DNA of 64,000 bases from Nepenthes gracilis (taxonomy: Eukaryota; Streptophyta; Magnoliopsida; Caryophyllales; Nepenthaceae). A model generated the notes under the pieces. It worked only from the letters and a program-made list of their open reading frames with translations, did not search any database and was not told the origin of the DNA. Below are positions 1 to 10,489 of the stretch, piece by piece (positions within the stretch are counted from its first letter, which is position 1; every line of letters begins with the position of its first letter). The DNA is taken from positions 248,001-312,000 of the forward strand of contig BSYO01000024.1 in the NCBI GenBank assembly GCA_033239525.1, read 5' to 3'. The position numbers and the translations under genes are program-made.

Positions 1-780
1 TAGTCTTCAAAACGTGTGAGGACAAAGTTAAAATTCCGTACTTTATTTCGTCCTCAAACTGATGGACAATCTAAACAAGAAATACAACTTTAGGAGATAA
101 GCTTCAAGCATGTGTAACTGAATTAAGCACTAATTGGGATGTTCACCTACCTTTGATAAAATTTATTTACAATAACAGTTTTCAATCTAGCATTGGCATG
201 ACTCCTTATGAAGCGTTGCATAACAGAAAATCCAAAACTCCTATTTGTTAGGATGAAGTAGGTGCAATAGACCTGAAATTGTTCAAATTACTGCAAATAA
301 AGCTCGGGTTATTAGAGAAAAACTAAGGTCAGCTTAAGATAGAAAAGTAATGCAAATAAGAGATGTTATTATATTGAATTTGATCTTGATGGTCAAGTCT
401 ATTTGATGGCTTCACCCTAGAAAGGAGATCTGTGCTTTAGAAAATGTGGAAAGCCAGGTTTGCATTGCATTGGACCACATAAGATTGCAGTGCATATTGG
501 ACCAGTTACTTAAGATCCTACATTACATCAAAAGTTGTCTAAGATTCATGATGTATTCCACATTTCTATGTTATGGAAGTGTCTGTAAATAGGAATTTAT
601 GACTCTCATGTACTTAAATCACAACCAGTGAATTTATGCAACAAGAACCTATGCAAATTTCATATGCTAAGGATAGAATGTTATGCAACAAAATCGTACC
701 TTTAGTTAAAGTCTTACGGCACAACCATAAGTTGACAGTGGGAAGATGAAATGCCAGCTTAGTGTCCTCATTTATTTCCT
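1..780 (+). pseudogene. Ty3/gypsy pol remnant, end of integrase
   Basis: Decayed 3' part of a Ty3/gypsy polyprotein that enters from outside the window. Reading across several frames gives the integrase signature RPQTDGQS near 55-75, then NSFQSSIGMTPYEAL near 175-220, which is the usual gypsy integrase segment before the C-terminal domain, and VFHISMLWK near 550-580, the conserved motif just ahead of the chromodomain region. Stops and frameshifts interrupt every frame, so no product can be made. The plus orientation fits the purine-rich tract and LTR-like start that follow at 815-840. Catalytic residues of the integrase core would lie upstream of base 1 and cannot be judged. Confidence 0.8.
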
Positions 781-833
781 ATGTCATATAAGTAAAATTT
801 CGAGGATAGAATTTCTTTTTAGAATGGAAGGGC

Positions 834-1557
834 TGTGGGGCCAAGAAAAGAAAAAGGAAAGAAAGAAGAAGCAAACATAAAAAAGCAAAAGTAAGTGCCA
901 TGTCAGGCCACCTATCAACATAAGTAAAAGGGGCACAGCAAGTGCTGGCTGCTGTTCTACAGAGGGAAAAAACAGCAGCATGCTATTCCATAACAGAAAA
1001 AAGGAGAAGAGAATGAGAAAGGAAAAGGGGAACCAGGAGGAAGAAAAGAATGGGAAAGTGAGAAAATAACTAGAAGCTTCTAACCTTGATATTTTCATAT
1101 GTAAATATATATATACATTGCTGAATTTCTTGAAGGGATTTCTAGTGCTAAGACTTACTTTAATGTTTTTTTGTTATTATGGGAATACTAAGTTCTATCA
1201 TGCTTTATAATTAGGGGAATTTATTTGTTGAAGATGTATTAGAGGATTTGGAGATTAATTTAATGTAAATAATGAGCAATTGGAGATGGATATTATAGAA
1301 TCATGATATGGTTAGGTTATTTAGTAGAATAATTTAAGTGAAATATGTTAAGTATGCTAAATTAAAGGTGACAGGATTGAAATGATAAGCAAGTTGAACT
1401 AGAGAAGAGAGATAATAAAGTACAAATGATTTTTAAAGTTTTAACTATCAAAAGAAAGAAATGTCATGTAACTAAATATTTTTGGGTTATCGCCTAAAGT
1501 AGATTAGTAACTAAAACATATCCTGATATATTTGCATATAGTGGAGAATTTGGTATA
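834..1557 (+). repeat. Putative 3' LTR start and flank
   Basis: A purine-rich stretch (AGAATGGAAGGG, about 821-832) is followed by TGTGGGGCC at 834, the expected order of polypurine tract and LTR start after the gypsy remnant at 1-780. The LTR end was not located, and no partner LTR is in the window, so the right boundary is arbitrary. The minus-strand ORF here is low complexity (Phe/Leu/Ser rich) and is not supported as a gene. Confidence 0.4.
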
Positions 1558-1711
1558 AGATTTAACCTTAAAAATTTCAACAGTAAACTAAGTATTTCAT
1601 TTCATGGTCCAGATAAGTGGACATATGATTTACAAGATTTCACCTTAAAAATTTCAAGAGTAAACTAAGTATTACATTTCATGGTCCATATAAGTGGACA
1701 TATGATTTACA
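1558..1711. repeat. 77-bp tandem duplication, two copies
   Basis: Two adjacent 77-bp copies, 1558-1634 and 1635-1711, both beginning AGATTT and ending GACATATGATTTACA. I count four mismatches between them. No coding frame is evident. This looks like a local duplication in non-coding DNA. Confidence 0.9.
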
Positions 1712-3618
1712 TGAATATTTTTCATTTATGATTATGTTTGCAAAAGGATTCTAAACCAAAAAATTGAATAACATCCTATTATGTTAATGAAATTTTCTAT
1801 GTAATTGCTAATCATTAGTGATTCTAAACATGATTTCATCTTGAACAAGTATGATTTATGTTTATAGACATACATTCATGATATGATATGATGCCTTTGG
1901 GACCACATTTTGTATACATGATGCCTTTGGCAAGTATACTAGATGCTTTTGCTATTTTAAGAGCCAACCTATGCTTGTATATAATTACGATATATGATAT
2001 GACATGATTTGATGATTTCATATACTCTTATATGTTAAAATGTTTTTATACTAGGCCAAATATTTATACTAAAAGATATTCTAAACAATTACTTTATGAA
2101 CAATATGCAGATTTATTAAACTTTATGACTATTTCAACTGTTGAAATATACTAGCTGCTATAAGAAAATTTGTAAGTTTATATGTATCCCTTAAGCTTGT
2201 CTCATAGTATTTAATTCATTTTCCAAATTACCAGGATTTTGAGTCCAGAGGCCCTTCTTAATGGTTACATGTGTCTAGGTTGGGTCTTTTGGAGAACTTC
2301 CATGGCTTCTTTAGTCATTTTGGAAGAATGTGTACTATTAGCTCTATTATATTTACCTATTTATTTTGAATGAGCTTTAGTTCTCATGTATACATATCAA
2401 ATTGGGTGGTAAAATCTCTCAATATTAATGTTAATTCTAGTCATATCTATATTATATTTCAAATAAAAATATGAGGCTTGTTAGCAGGGTGATAACTAAG
2501 CTCATCATGGTCATCTTAGCGAAGGTGAGGGCACCATGAAAGTAAGGGAGAGTGTCAAAGTTGCCGAGTAGCATAAAGCTTATGCGCCATGAAGACAAGC
2601 CACGTAGATAGAAGGTCTCGCATGTACAACTTAGTTATACAAAGAGGTATATGTACGAAGGTGAATCGTCTTGGTGGTTCTCAAAATTCAAGGATGACCT
2701 AAAAAATTGTAGAAAATGAAGAAAAATACTTTAATCTAGAATATGTTTGAGTAGAGATGATGAGGGTAGATCTAGAGTATTTTTAGAAAGATATTTATAA
2801 ATAATATTTTAAAACATAAAGTTTTTCCATCCACAAGAGATGATAGAGGAAAATCTTAGCCGCTACAGGTGCATTCCTATATAACGGTGTGAACTCCTCT
2901 CATTTAGAACAAGTCAACTAACATTGATGCAAATACTGGCCTATATTATATGGATCAGTATTTGAGCCCCCCAATTTCGATATTTTCCGGTATAACAATA
3001 TCAAGATATGTTCTCTTTTCGGCAATATATCAGCTATATGGTTCTATTAATTTATGATTTTTAGAGTTTTTTTTCCCTTTTGATATATCTCATACTGATA
3101 ATTATCATCCAATAAGTATAATACCAATATGATCGCAACCAATATCGATTTTATTTGGTCAACAGAGTATTGTGGCCCAAGTCTAAGTTTGACATTGGAA
3201 CTTTGTTTGCTAAATGATTGATGAATTAGTTTCATTTCACTTAGAATATTCTTTCGGATTTCTTTATCATGTATTTTTACTTTGAACTAAAAAAAAAAGA
3301 AATTGTTCAAAATTTTTATTATTAGGTTAATATCATTGCTTACTTGCTTTAATGTTTATAATGGTGTTTTAAATTAAAAAAATAATATATAACACATTGA
3401 GTTCAATAGTTCAAACCACAAATACCGTCTAGAGCAAACCAATTGTACATTGAGGGTTTGGGTGTTTTGTCTAAGCATGATTGTTTGGTTTGGTCTGGTA
3501 TAAATCCAAACAGTCATGTGCAGTTTGATTATGGATTACCCTCCAAACAAATACCAAACCAATCCATTTGCAACTCTGCCATAGATGTCAAATAGTAGGG
3601 CTCTTATAGTATACAAAA
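1712..3618. other. Unassigned AT-rich DNA
   Basis: No supported gene. The only notable part is about 2,940-3,150, rich in GATAT/ATATC words (for example CGATATTTTCC, CAATATCGATTT), which resembles similar patches near 24.8, 32.8 and 41.6 kb and is probably a dispersed repeat. Short ORFs on either strand are not convincing. Confidence 0.5.
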
Positions 3619-3837
3619 ATGTTTGTTATCCGTCTGTCTAGTCCTTTCAATCATTTCAAGGTCAAGGAAATAATAAAGTCCGCAATTCCTGATAAGGAAT
3701 TGAGTAAGGATTGGGAATCAAAAGCAGTTACTAACAGAACCATGCCTTTAGTATTAATTGAAATCTATACTATCCTTCAAACACATAATGGCCATGGATC
3801 CATGGCTACAAGGAATTTACTTGAAAAGCTAGTGTAA
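3619..3837 (+). CDS. Unrecognised short ORF (72 aa)
   Basis: A 72-codon ORF, hydrophilic, with coding-like composition (contains ELSKDWESKAV and HNGHGSMATRNLLEKLV). I do not recognise it. It lies about 260 bases upstream of the coding-like tandem repeat at 4,100-4,520, on the same strand, so both may be pieces of one decayed gene or of a transposon-captured gene. There is no visible promoter, splice pattern or domain. It could equally be a chance ORF. Confidence 0.2.
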   Translation: MFVIRLSSPFNHFKVKEIIKSAIPDKELSKDWESKAVTNRTMPLVLIEIYTILQTHNGHGSMATRNLLEKLV

Positions 3838-4117
3838 ATGGAAGTCAACAAATCTCAACAAGTATCCAAAGCTTGGAAAAGAGTTTGGAAGTTTGTAAAT
3901 GGGTTCTTTGAAATAGTAGTGGGGAAAAAAATAGTATGTAAGCAGCTTTCTGGGTTATTAAGGGAAATTTCATATTTGAGCTGCTTACAATCTTGTTAAG
4001 AATACAAAAATTGTGTTAGCAGGAAGGATCTAGGTATAAAATGACTTTTCCAAAGCACTCGATAATCATTGTTTGATACTCATCACAAGCTTCAGGTTCA
4101 GGCCCAAGACAAACTGA

Positions 4118-4520
4118 TGCCTATGCAGTAAATACAGCAAAACTTGTGTCCTATATATTTGTCAAGAAGAAAGTCTTTTCTTCTCATGTGGTTTCTCCTC
4201 ACAATCAATTTCTCCTCAGATTGATGCACATGCAGTTGATACAAAAAAACTAGTGTCCTCTGTACTCATCAATAAGAAAGTCCTGACCATCTATTTTTCT
4301 CAAGTTATTCTCCTGATTTCTCCTCAGATTGTTGCACATGCAGTTGATACAACAAAACTTGTGTCCTCTATTCTTGTCAAGAAGGAAGTCATGGGCATCT
4401 TTTCTTCTCAGGTGATTCTCCTCGCAACTCAGATTGATGCATATGCAGTTGATACAGCAAAACTTGTTTCCTCAATAGTTGTCAAGAAAAGTCATCACCA
4501 GTTATTCTTCTCATGTGATT
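4118..4520 (+). repeat. Coding-like tandem repeat, four units of 105-108 bp
   Basis: Four imperfect units can be aligned on the word GATACARCAAAACTTGTGTCC, anchored at 4131, 4238, 4346 and 4451, which gives periods of 107, 108 and 105 bases. Units 2 to 4 lie in or beside an open frame (4253-4558). They translate to repeated peptides with the pattern AVDT-KLVSS-VKK, about 35-36 residues per unit. The near multiple-of-three period suggests duplication within a coding sequence, but unit 1 carries frame-breaking changes. Protein family not recognised. Confidence 0.75.
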
Positions 4521-4558
4521 TTTCCTCACAAGTCCAGTTAAATATGTTGCACTGGTAG

Positions 4559-5511
4559 GGATTTTGTAGCCGAAATTGGACTGACAATGAGAAGTGCTAC
4601 ACACAATGGAATTCAAAATCCTTAAGGAAGATAGGCATCAAGATGCTTTCAAAGAAGACCACTTTTGCTACCACCATTTACATTTGTGGATTGAGAGGAT
4701 TCCTGAATTCTTCGGGCCAAGCTATTAATTTAGCATGACATTCTCAGGAAAATAAAGCCATATGTCAACAAAAATTTCAGCTGTAATTAGATAATTGTAT
4801 TTCATAGATAGTGCTGGATAAATAGGCTGCAACTGATTTTGTATTTATGCTTAGGGAATTATACTTGTATCACAATGTCAAGCTAATGGTAAAGCCATAT
4901 GCTTGCTTATTTAAAATAAATAAATGGCAATATCCATATGAAACTATCTAAAAATCAATTATGAAATTAACATCCAAAGTATCCCATAACAACCTTGGTA
5001 TAGTAAATAGAAAAAATGAGCTAAAATATAAATATATACAGTACAACTCGGTAACCAATAAACAATTGCCAATCACAAACACATTATGAGCCCCTTCAAA
5101 GCAAGAAAATGTCCCCCAGATAAAAGACATCCAGACAATAGTTAGGTCACAAATATAAACTCACTATTTAAACAAGCAAACAAACACTCCATGTAATTAT
5201 ACTCGGTACAACTGTTTTGAATAAAATAAGACAATTGACGGTGCCTGAAATCTTGTCATGGACTATGTTATCATAAAAAAAGAGAAAATTAAAGCTAATG
5301 AATTACAAATTAAAATTAGAAAGATGCCAAAATTCGAACAAGAAAAATCGTTGATTATAAAACAAAGACTTACATCTTAAAATCCAACAAAACGCTACTG
5401 CAAATAAAAGCTCATGGATCAAGAATAAAGTGAAAAAGAAAAGCTCATAAGCCCTCTAGACCCAGCTACAACCAATACATATCATACGAGTCTTTTCCTT
5501 TTTAACCTTAC
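4559..5511. other. Unassigned DNA 3' of the minus-strand exon
   Basis: No gene is supported here. If the minus-strand exon at 5512-5940 is real, the part below 5512 would be its intron. I found no convincing second exon in it. Confidence 0.4.
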
Positions 5512-5940
5512 CTCAAGGGCTAAGAGAGGCAATGAATGCAACTGTTTCATGAGCTCAATCAAAGCAGACCCATTGGAGTACGACCTAAATAAAGCCCCAG
5601 CACCCTTTTCATCCAAAACTCTTTCAACACTCCCAAAGTGGCCATTACACACTAGTAATTCATCTTTCAACATCAAAACCTTATAGGTCATTTCGTCCCT
5701 GGATTTAATCTCATAAGAGCTTGGCTTATCTGTGAACAAGTCAATGAGGTATTGGAAGGTTTTAGACCATGGAGAAACACTTTGGACGCAAAATTCTCGA
5801 ATGAATCTACAACTATTTTTTGTGGGTAATCTGGTTTCACGCAAATCATGGTTTAAAGTACTGATTTTTCGAGAAAAGCTTCTGTAGATCAAAAGCTCTG
5901 CCAGTTGATATGCGTCTGAGATCTTCCAGACTCGCTTCAT
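5512..5940 (-). CDS. Exon-like ORF of unknown function, splice donor at 3' end
   Basis: Minus-strand frame of 143 codons beginning with ATG at 5940 (MKRVWKISDAYQLAELL...). The open frame continues 36 bases further upstream only through a GTG, so this ATG is the natural start. The frame stays open to GAG followed by GTAAGG, a strong splice donor, at 5512/5511, and then meets stops 10 codons later. This pattern suggests a first coding exon. Composition is mixed and soluble, with no membrane segment or signal peptide. The DNA just upstream (5,950-6,250) is more GC-rich than its surroundings, as for a plant 5' region. I do not recognise the family and found no downstream exon, so it may be a gene fragment. 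Confidence 0.45.
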
Positions 5941-6250
5941 GGTTTCCACTATACTAAATTGCAGCTGTTTGGTCACTACTTACTACCCATTGGAAAAATT
6001 AGAACCTTCGGGTGAATTTAAGAATTTGTCAGACTTCAATTAAATGGCGGCGAACATCTGTTATGGTTTGATCGAAGATTAGTCATGATAGGTGATGGTG
6101 GTGCGGCGGTCAGGGTTGGAGGTGTGATGGTGAGGCGGGGAAGTGGGTTTGGTGGCTATACGCCCAGGGATTGAAGCTGAGTCTTGAAAATGCATAGTGA
6201 GTCCAGGGCAAAAACATTGTGTCCAACACCAGATGCAACCGAGCTTGACT

Positions 6251-7492
6251 TGTTTTTAGTTGGGAAAGCTTGATCCTCAGGTGGGGTATAATCGGATTAG
6301 GCTGGTTATTCGGCCAAAAATTTTAGTGGTATTGGCATCCTTATGAAAATTGGGCTGATTGGAATAAATATATTTTTATATTTAAGTGATTTTATTTTAA
6401 AATTATATTTTAATAAAATTATCAGAGTACAAAAAAAAAAAAAAAAAAAATATACTTATAGATAAAAAAATATTACCTAAAAAATATTTAAAATAAATAG
6501 TCTTTATGTAAAAAATTAATGATTATTTTTTTTTTTTGATAAGTAGAAAAATTATTGATTACACAAAAATATAACTTTTAATTTTATATTTATTTAAAAT
6601 AAAAATCTATATTTAAAAAAATACACATAATTTAGTCGTTTTTATTTGTAATCATGCTTAGGCCAAAAATTAGTAATAAAGCCTAATTTTTTTTACTATT
6701 CTTGTCTATAATACTTACACATAATGATGATATCCTATTAATTTTTAGGCTACACAAAATATAGTTTTTTAACTTTATATTTATCTAAAATTAAGATTTT
6801 TATATAAAAATTATAAGGAGTACAATAGTTTAATTTTATCTTTTTTGTTTGTAATCATACTCAGACCAAAAATAATAGTAAGATTTAATTTTTTTTTATC
6901 ATAATTATTCATAATACTTACATACATTAATTATATATCATTAATTTTCAAATATAACAAATCAAATTGGTTGGACTATTGGATTTTAACAAATTATAAA
7001 AAATATTAGACTGAAGAAAATAACAGTATTTTTATATTTTCTCCAAAACTTTTTGGCCAATAAATGTCTCCAAAACACAAATTTATTAAAAGTATCAGAA
7101 ATTGTAATATTTTTTTTTAATATAATGCCAAAAAAACTTCAATGTTATTTCCTCTTCCTCATTTATATTCTAATTTTATTTTTTAGAACTTCATTATCCA
7201 AATTTATTTAACCCCAATTATATATTCATACTTTGTTCTGATACCAATTTTATATTGGAAAAAAAATCTTATCAAACTTATTATATTTTTATGGGAAAGT
7301 TATACATTTTAAAGTAAAAAATTTTAAAAGAGATCTTTAATTCAATTCTTATCTAGATTTTTAGACATTATTTGTATCCTAATATATAACCTAAGATGTG
7401 GTTAATTTGGTTTAAATTTTGCATCATATAGAGTATTTACAAAACAAAATATTGAGAATAAGATTGAAAAATAGAAAAGTTAACAATATAAT
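6251..7492. other. Very AT-rich intergenic DNA
   Basis: No gene. It contains homopolymer runs (A about 6,431-6,450; T about 6,527-6,537) and a loosely repeated theme of TTTTTATTTGTAATCAT followed by CTTA/CTCAG-GCCAAAAAT at about 6,640-6,670 and 6,840-6,870. That suggests an old internal duplication of about 200 bases. Confidence 0.45.
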
Positions 7493-7864
7493 TGTTACAA
7501 CTTAGAGATATCAACAAGCAATAGTAGTGGGTGCCGACCCAATGGAATAGCAGCAGCAACCACACGGCAGTTCCGCCTCATTTCGGCTGGAGGAAAAACA
7601 TATGCAATGTAGCGGATTAAACAATGAATAATAATAGTTAACCGTGATTGTTAAGTAGTTAGGAAGTTGGGAGTATTGTATAGGCTGAAATTCAACGAGT
7701 CTATTCGATTCTTGAACCTCTTGAACCAGCATAAAAGGAAATAGATACTCAACAGAAAACAGCAGCACTTCTTCTAATTTAACTTCCTTCTTTTTCTCTG
7801 AATTTCCCTCTGTCTCTTCCCTCTTAGTTCCCTGCTATTACTTGTGAGACTATTTTTAATCTCA
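7493..7864 (+). repeat. Probable 5' LTR of gypsy element 1
   Basis: The right end is set by the primer-binding site that follows (7869-7880) and by a CA at 7863-7864. The left end is placed tentatively at TGTTACAACTT. The pyrimidine-rich tail (7,770-7,840) is typical of a plant LTR leader. No matching 3' LTR was identified, so the start is uncertain. Confidence 0.4.
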
Positions 7865-7868
7865 CGAT

Positions 7869-7880
7869 TGATATCAGAGC
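7869..7880 (+). promoter_or_regulatory. Retrotransposon primer-binding site
   Basis: TGATATCAGAGC differs at one position from TGGTATCAGAGC, the sequence complementary to the 3' end of plant initiator-Met tRNA. It sits just after the LTR end and about 65 bases before a glutamine-rich gag-like start (ATGGAAGAACAGC, about 7,945). Confidence 0.65.
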
Positions 7881-8266
7881 TATAGATCATGTCTAATTAC
7901 CATCTAATTTTTTCTCTTGTTTTCCAGGCCAGTAACAACAGCCAATGGAAGAACAGCAGCGATGGAAACATGAGGCATGCTCCTTAATCCATCAAGAAAA
8001 TTCCAGATGGCCATGCAACCATACATACACAATCCGTTGTCCTGGCTGCATACGTTACCAAAGCCTTAGAAGACACCCCACAATAGCAACTATCTAAATT
8101 TCTACAGAAATTTCAGCAACAACAGCAAATTCCATCTCCAGCAGCAGAGACTTCCATTCTTCCGGTGTCTGGAGTATCAATCAGAAGCTAGAGGCATTTT
8201 ACTACTCCATAAAAAACATGGATATTTCTGAAATGCACCATAGATTTTTCTGTTCTTTCCTTTCCT

Positions 8267-9558
8267 TGTTGAGGTTCGACACCCAGATTCACACAATACC
8301 CGGCATAGCGGAAAATCTGAACCCCCCGTCAGTCGTTAGTCACCAATTTAGTAGGAATAAAGAACAAAGAATGCACAACGTTTTTAACGTGGAAACCCTT
8401 CTTAACTAAAGAAAAAATTATAAGACAAACTCCGAAATAAACTTCCATTATTTAAAATCGGTTACAAAAACCCCCGAAACAGAATACCCACAACACACTC
8501 GATACAAAATAAGAAAAACGACTCCAGAGTAAGGAAACTCTCATTCACTCTTATCTCTCAGTTTTTCTTCCCTCATTCCTCTCACTGGCGGTGTACTCTG
8601 CTCTCTTTGATTTTATAAGTGTGCCGATACATGGCGAACGATGAGAGCTCCCTTCCGCACTCCCACTTCGGTCCACTCTCCTTCCACGTTCTACTGCAGC
8701 TATTACTGCTGCTGCTTTTGTCTACCGCTCCCACAGCTACTACTGCTTCTGCTACAGCTTTTGTTTGCAGCCCTCACTTTGCCGCTTGTCTCACAGCTAC
8801 ATCTGAAGGGCCTGGTGTGTCCTTATAAAGACTTTGGCTCCAAATTCCATCTGCTCACCTGACCTGATTCTCGCAGATGATTTGTCACACCAAACCAGTC
8901 TTTTCCTGCGATTTCACCAGTCCCGTGCTTTCCCAGACACACATACTCTGCAGGTCAACCATTCTACTCAAACGGCGCATGCCGTGCAGATTAGTTACCT
9001 ACTCTACAAAACTCACCAATTCTAAAAAGTCAACTATTTTACAAGTCAGCTACCCGCTCTGTAAAACTTATCAATTCTGGAAAGTCAACTGCTCTGCAAG
9101 TCAGCTACCTACTCTACAAAATTTACCAACTATATAAGGTCAACTGTGTACCACTCCGACCCTTGGCATCACTCCTGCAAAAGCACTCTGGCAATCCATT
9201 CCGAATTTCCACACCGCCAAATGCCACTTCGGCAAGTGCACTCCAGAAATCCACTCCGACATTTGCACTCCGAATTTTCACTTCGAAGAATCCACTTCGG
9301 CAAATGCCACTCCGAGATTTGTCTTCCTTTGCAAATAGTCACTCCGAGATTTGTCCACATTAGCAAATGGTCTTCTCCGATATGTGCCTACTCCGGCAAA
9401 TGGTTTTCTCCGATGTTTGCCTACTCCGACAAATGGTCTTCTCCTGGTCATTATTGCAATCAGTTTGCAACACTCCAAATATCATACAAACCCTGAGTGA
9501 TCCTCCGATGTCGCTTTCGTTCATTGAGTCACCTACAAATAAGTGATCAAACCCAACA
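8267..9558 (-). mobile_element. Solo LTR A (1,292 bp), TSD TTCCT
   Basis: Read on the minus strand it runs from TGTTGGG (9558) to CCTCAACA (8267), with TG...CA ends. It is flanked by a perfect 5-bp duplication TTCCT at 8262-8266 and 9559-9563, and no internal domain is attached, so it is a solo LTR. It contains the motif AACGTGGAAACCCTTCTTAAC (forward strand, near 8,380), also seen in the copia LTR near 14,040, and a 55-bp tandem repeat. It splits the gag of gypsy element 1. The many short ORFs inside (8,600-9,500) are not genes. Confidence 0.85.
9003..9155. repeat. 55-bp tandem repeat inside solo LTR A
   Basis: Three imperfect units begin at 9003, 9058 and 9113, each with TCTRYAAAAYT and closing AGTCAACT or GGTCAACT. 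Just beyond (9,150-9,450) is a denser array of short degenerate words such as CACTCCGA and CGGCAAATG. LTR B holds the corresponding repeated block at about 15,350-15,490. Confidence 0.75.
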
Positions 9559-10485
9559 TTCCTTTCCTAGATTTCCCCTCTTTCTCTAATGAAAATCCAA
9601 GGAGCTGGATCAAGAAATGCTCTAAATTCTTTGCTCTTTACGATTGCCGAGATTCCTTTAAACTTGAAATTGACTCCTCATATCTTCAAGGCAAAGTCGA
9701 AACATGATTTTAAAGTTACTCCTTACAAAATCACAATGCAAGTTGGGAAACATTTGCCTTTGACTTATTTAATCAAATTGAAAACAATTGCTGCTGGAAC
9801 AAGGTGGAAGTTCTTAGTAAAATTCATTGCGATCAATGTGTGGCAGAATATTAAGAACACTTTGAGGAACTCAAGGGCCTTAAGTTGAATCTGTTTAACT
9901 AAATCATACTTCATTCAAGTTTCATGAGTGCCTTACCCGGGCTTCCTGCAACCACTCACCCCTTCCTCTTAAACTTAAACTGATATGTTCATGGATTTTG
10001 TTGAGGTTATTCAAAAAGCTAATGGAAAAGTATAATTCTAGTTGTTATTGATAGATTTATCAAGTTTGGTCACTTTATTCCTTATCTCATCCCTATACAG
10101 CTCCAAAGGTGGCATCTTTATTCTTGGAACATAGAACCAAATCATATGGCCTTCCATTCTCTATTGTCTCTCATAGGGACAAAGCTTTTTCCAACTCAAT
10201 TTGGCAAGCCCTTCTAAATGGCTTTGAAAGTAATTTTTAATACATCCACGGCTTATCACTCCCAAAGTGATGGCCAAACAAAAAGGCTAAATCAATATGT
10301 CGAAGCTTAATTGGGGTGCATGACAGGCCACACTCCTAAATGATGATCTCATTGGCTAGATTTTGCCCAATGGTGGTTATTTCATCTTACCATAATAGCA
10401 TCAAGATGTCACCTTTTCAGGCCTTATTCAACTTTAGCCCTCCATAATTACAATTGGAGCAACCAATAATTACAAACAATGCATC
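9559..10485 (+). pseudogene. Gypsy element 1: gag core and integrase core fragments
   Basis: 9,568-9,720 reads FPSFSNENPRSWIKKCSKFF in one frame, the classic start of the gypsy retrotransposon gag core. From about 9,975 the integrase appears: MDFVEVIQKANGK, then LVVIDRFIKFGHFIP, the region around VSHRDKAF, then TSTAYHSQSDGQTKRLNQY, and a later EWWYN-like stretch. Frames shift repeatedly. The zinc-binding part and everything between gag and integrase are missing, so there is an internal deletion between about 9,890 and 9,970. The fragment stops near 10,485, where a minus-strand copia fragment begins. Confidence 0.8.
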
Positions 10486-10489
10486 AGCA

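Noticed and set aside
784..1098. 104-aa minus-strand ORF rich in Phe, Leu and Ser
   Set aside because: It is the complement of a purine-rich LTR-like tract; low complexity with no domain.
8619..9496. Several overlapping ORFs that look like small genes
   Set aside because: All lie inside solo LTR A, whose ends and target duplication are clear; repeats in the LTR create the open frames.
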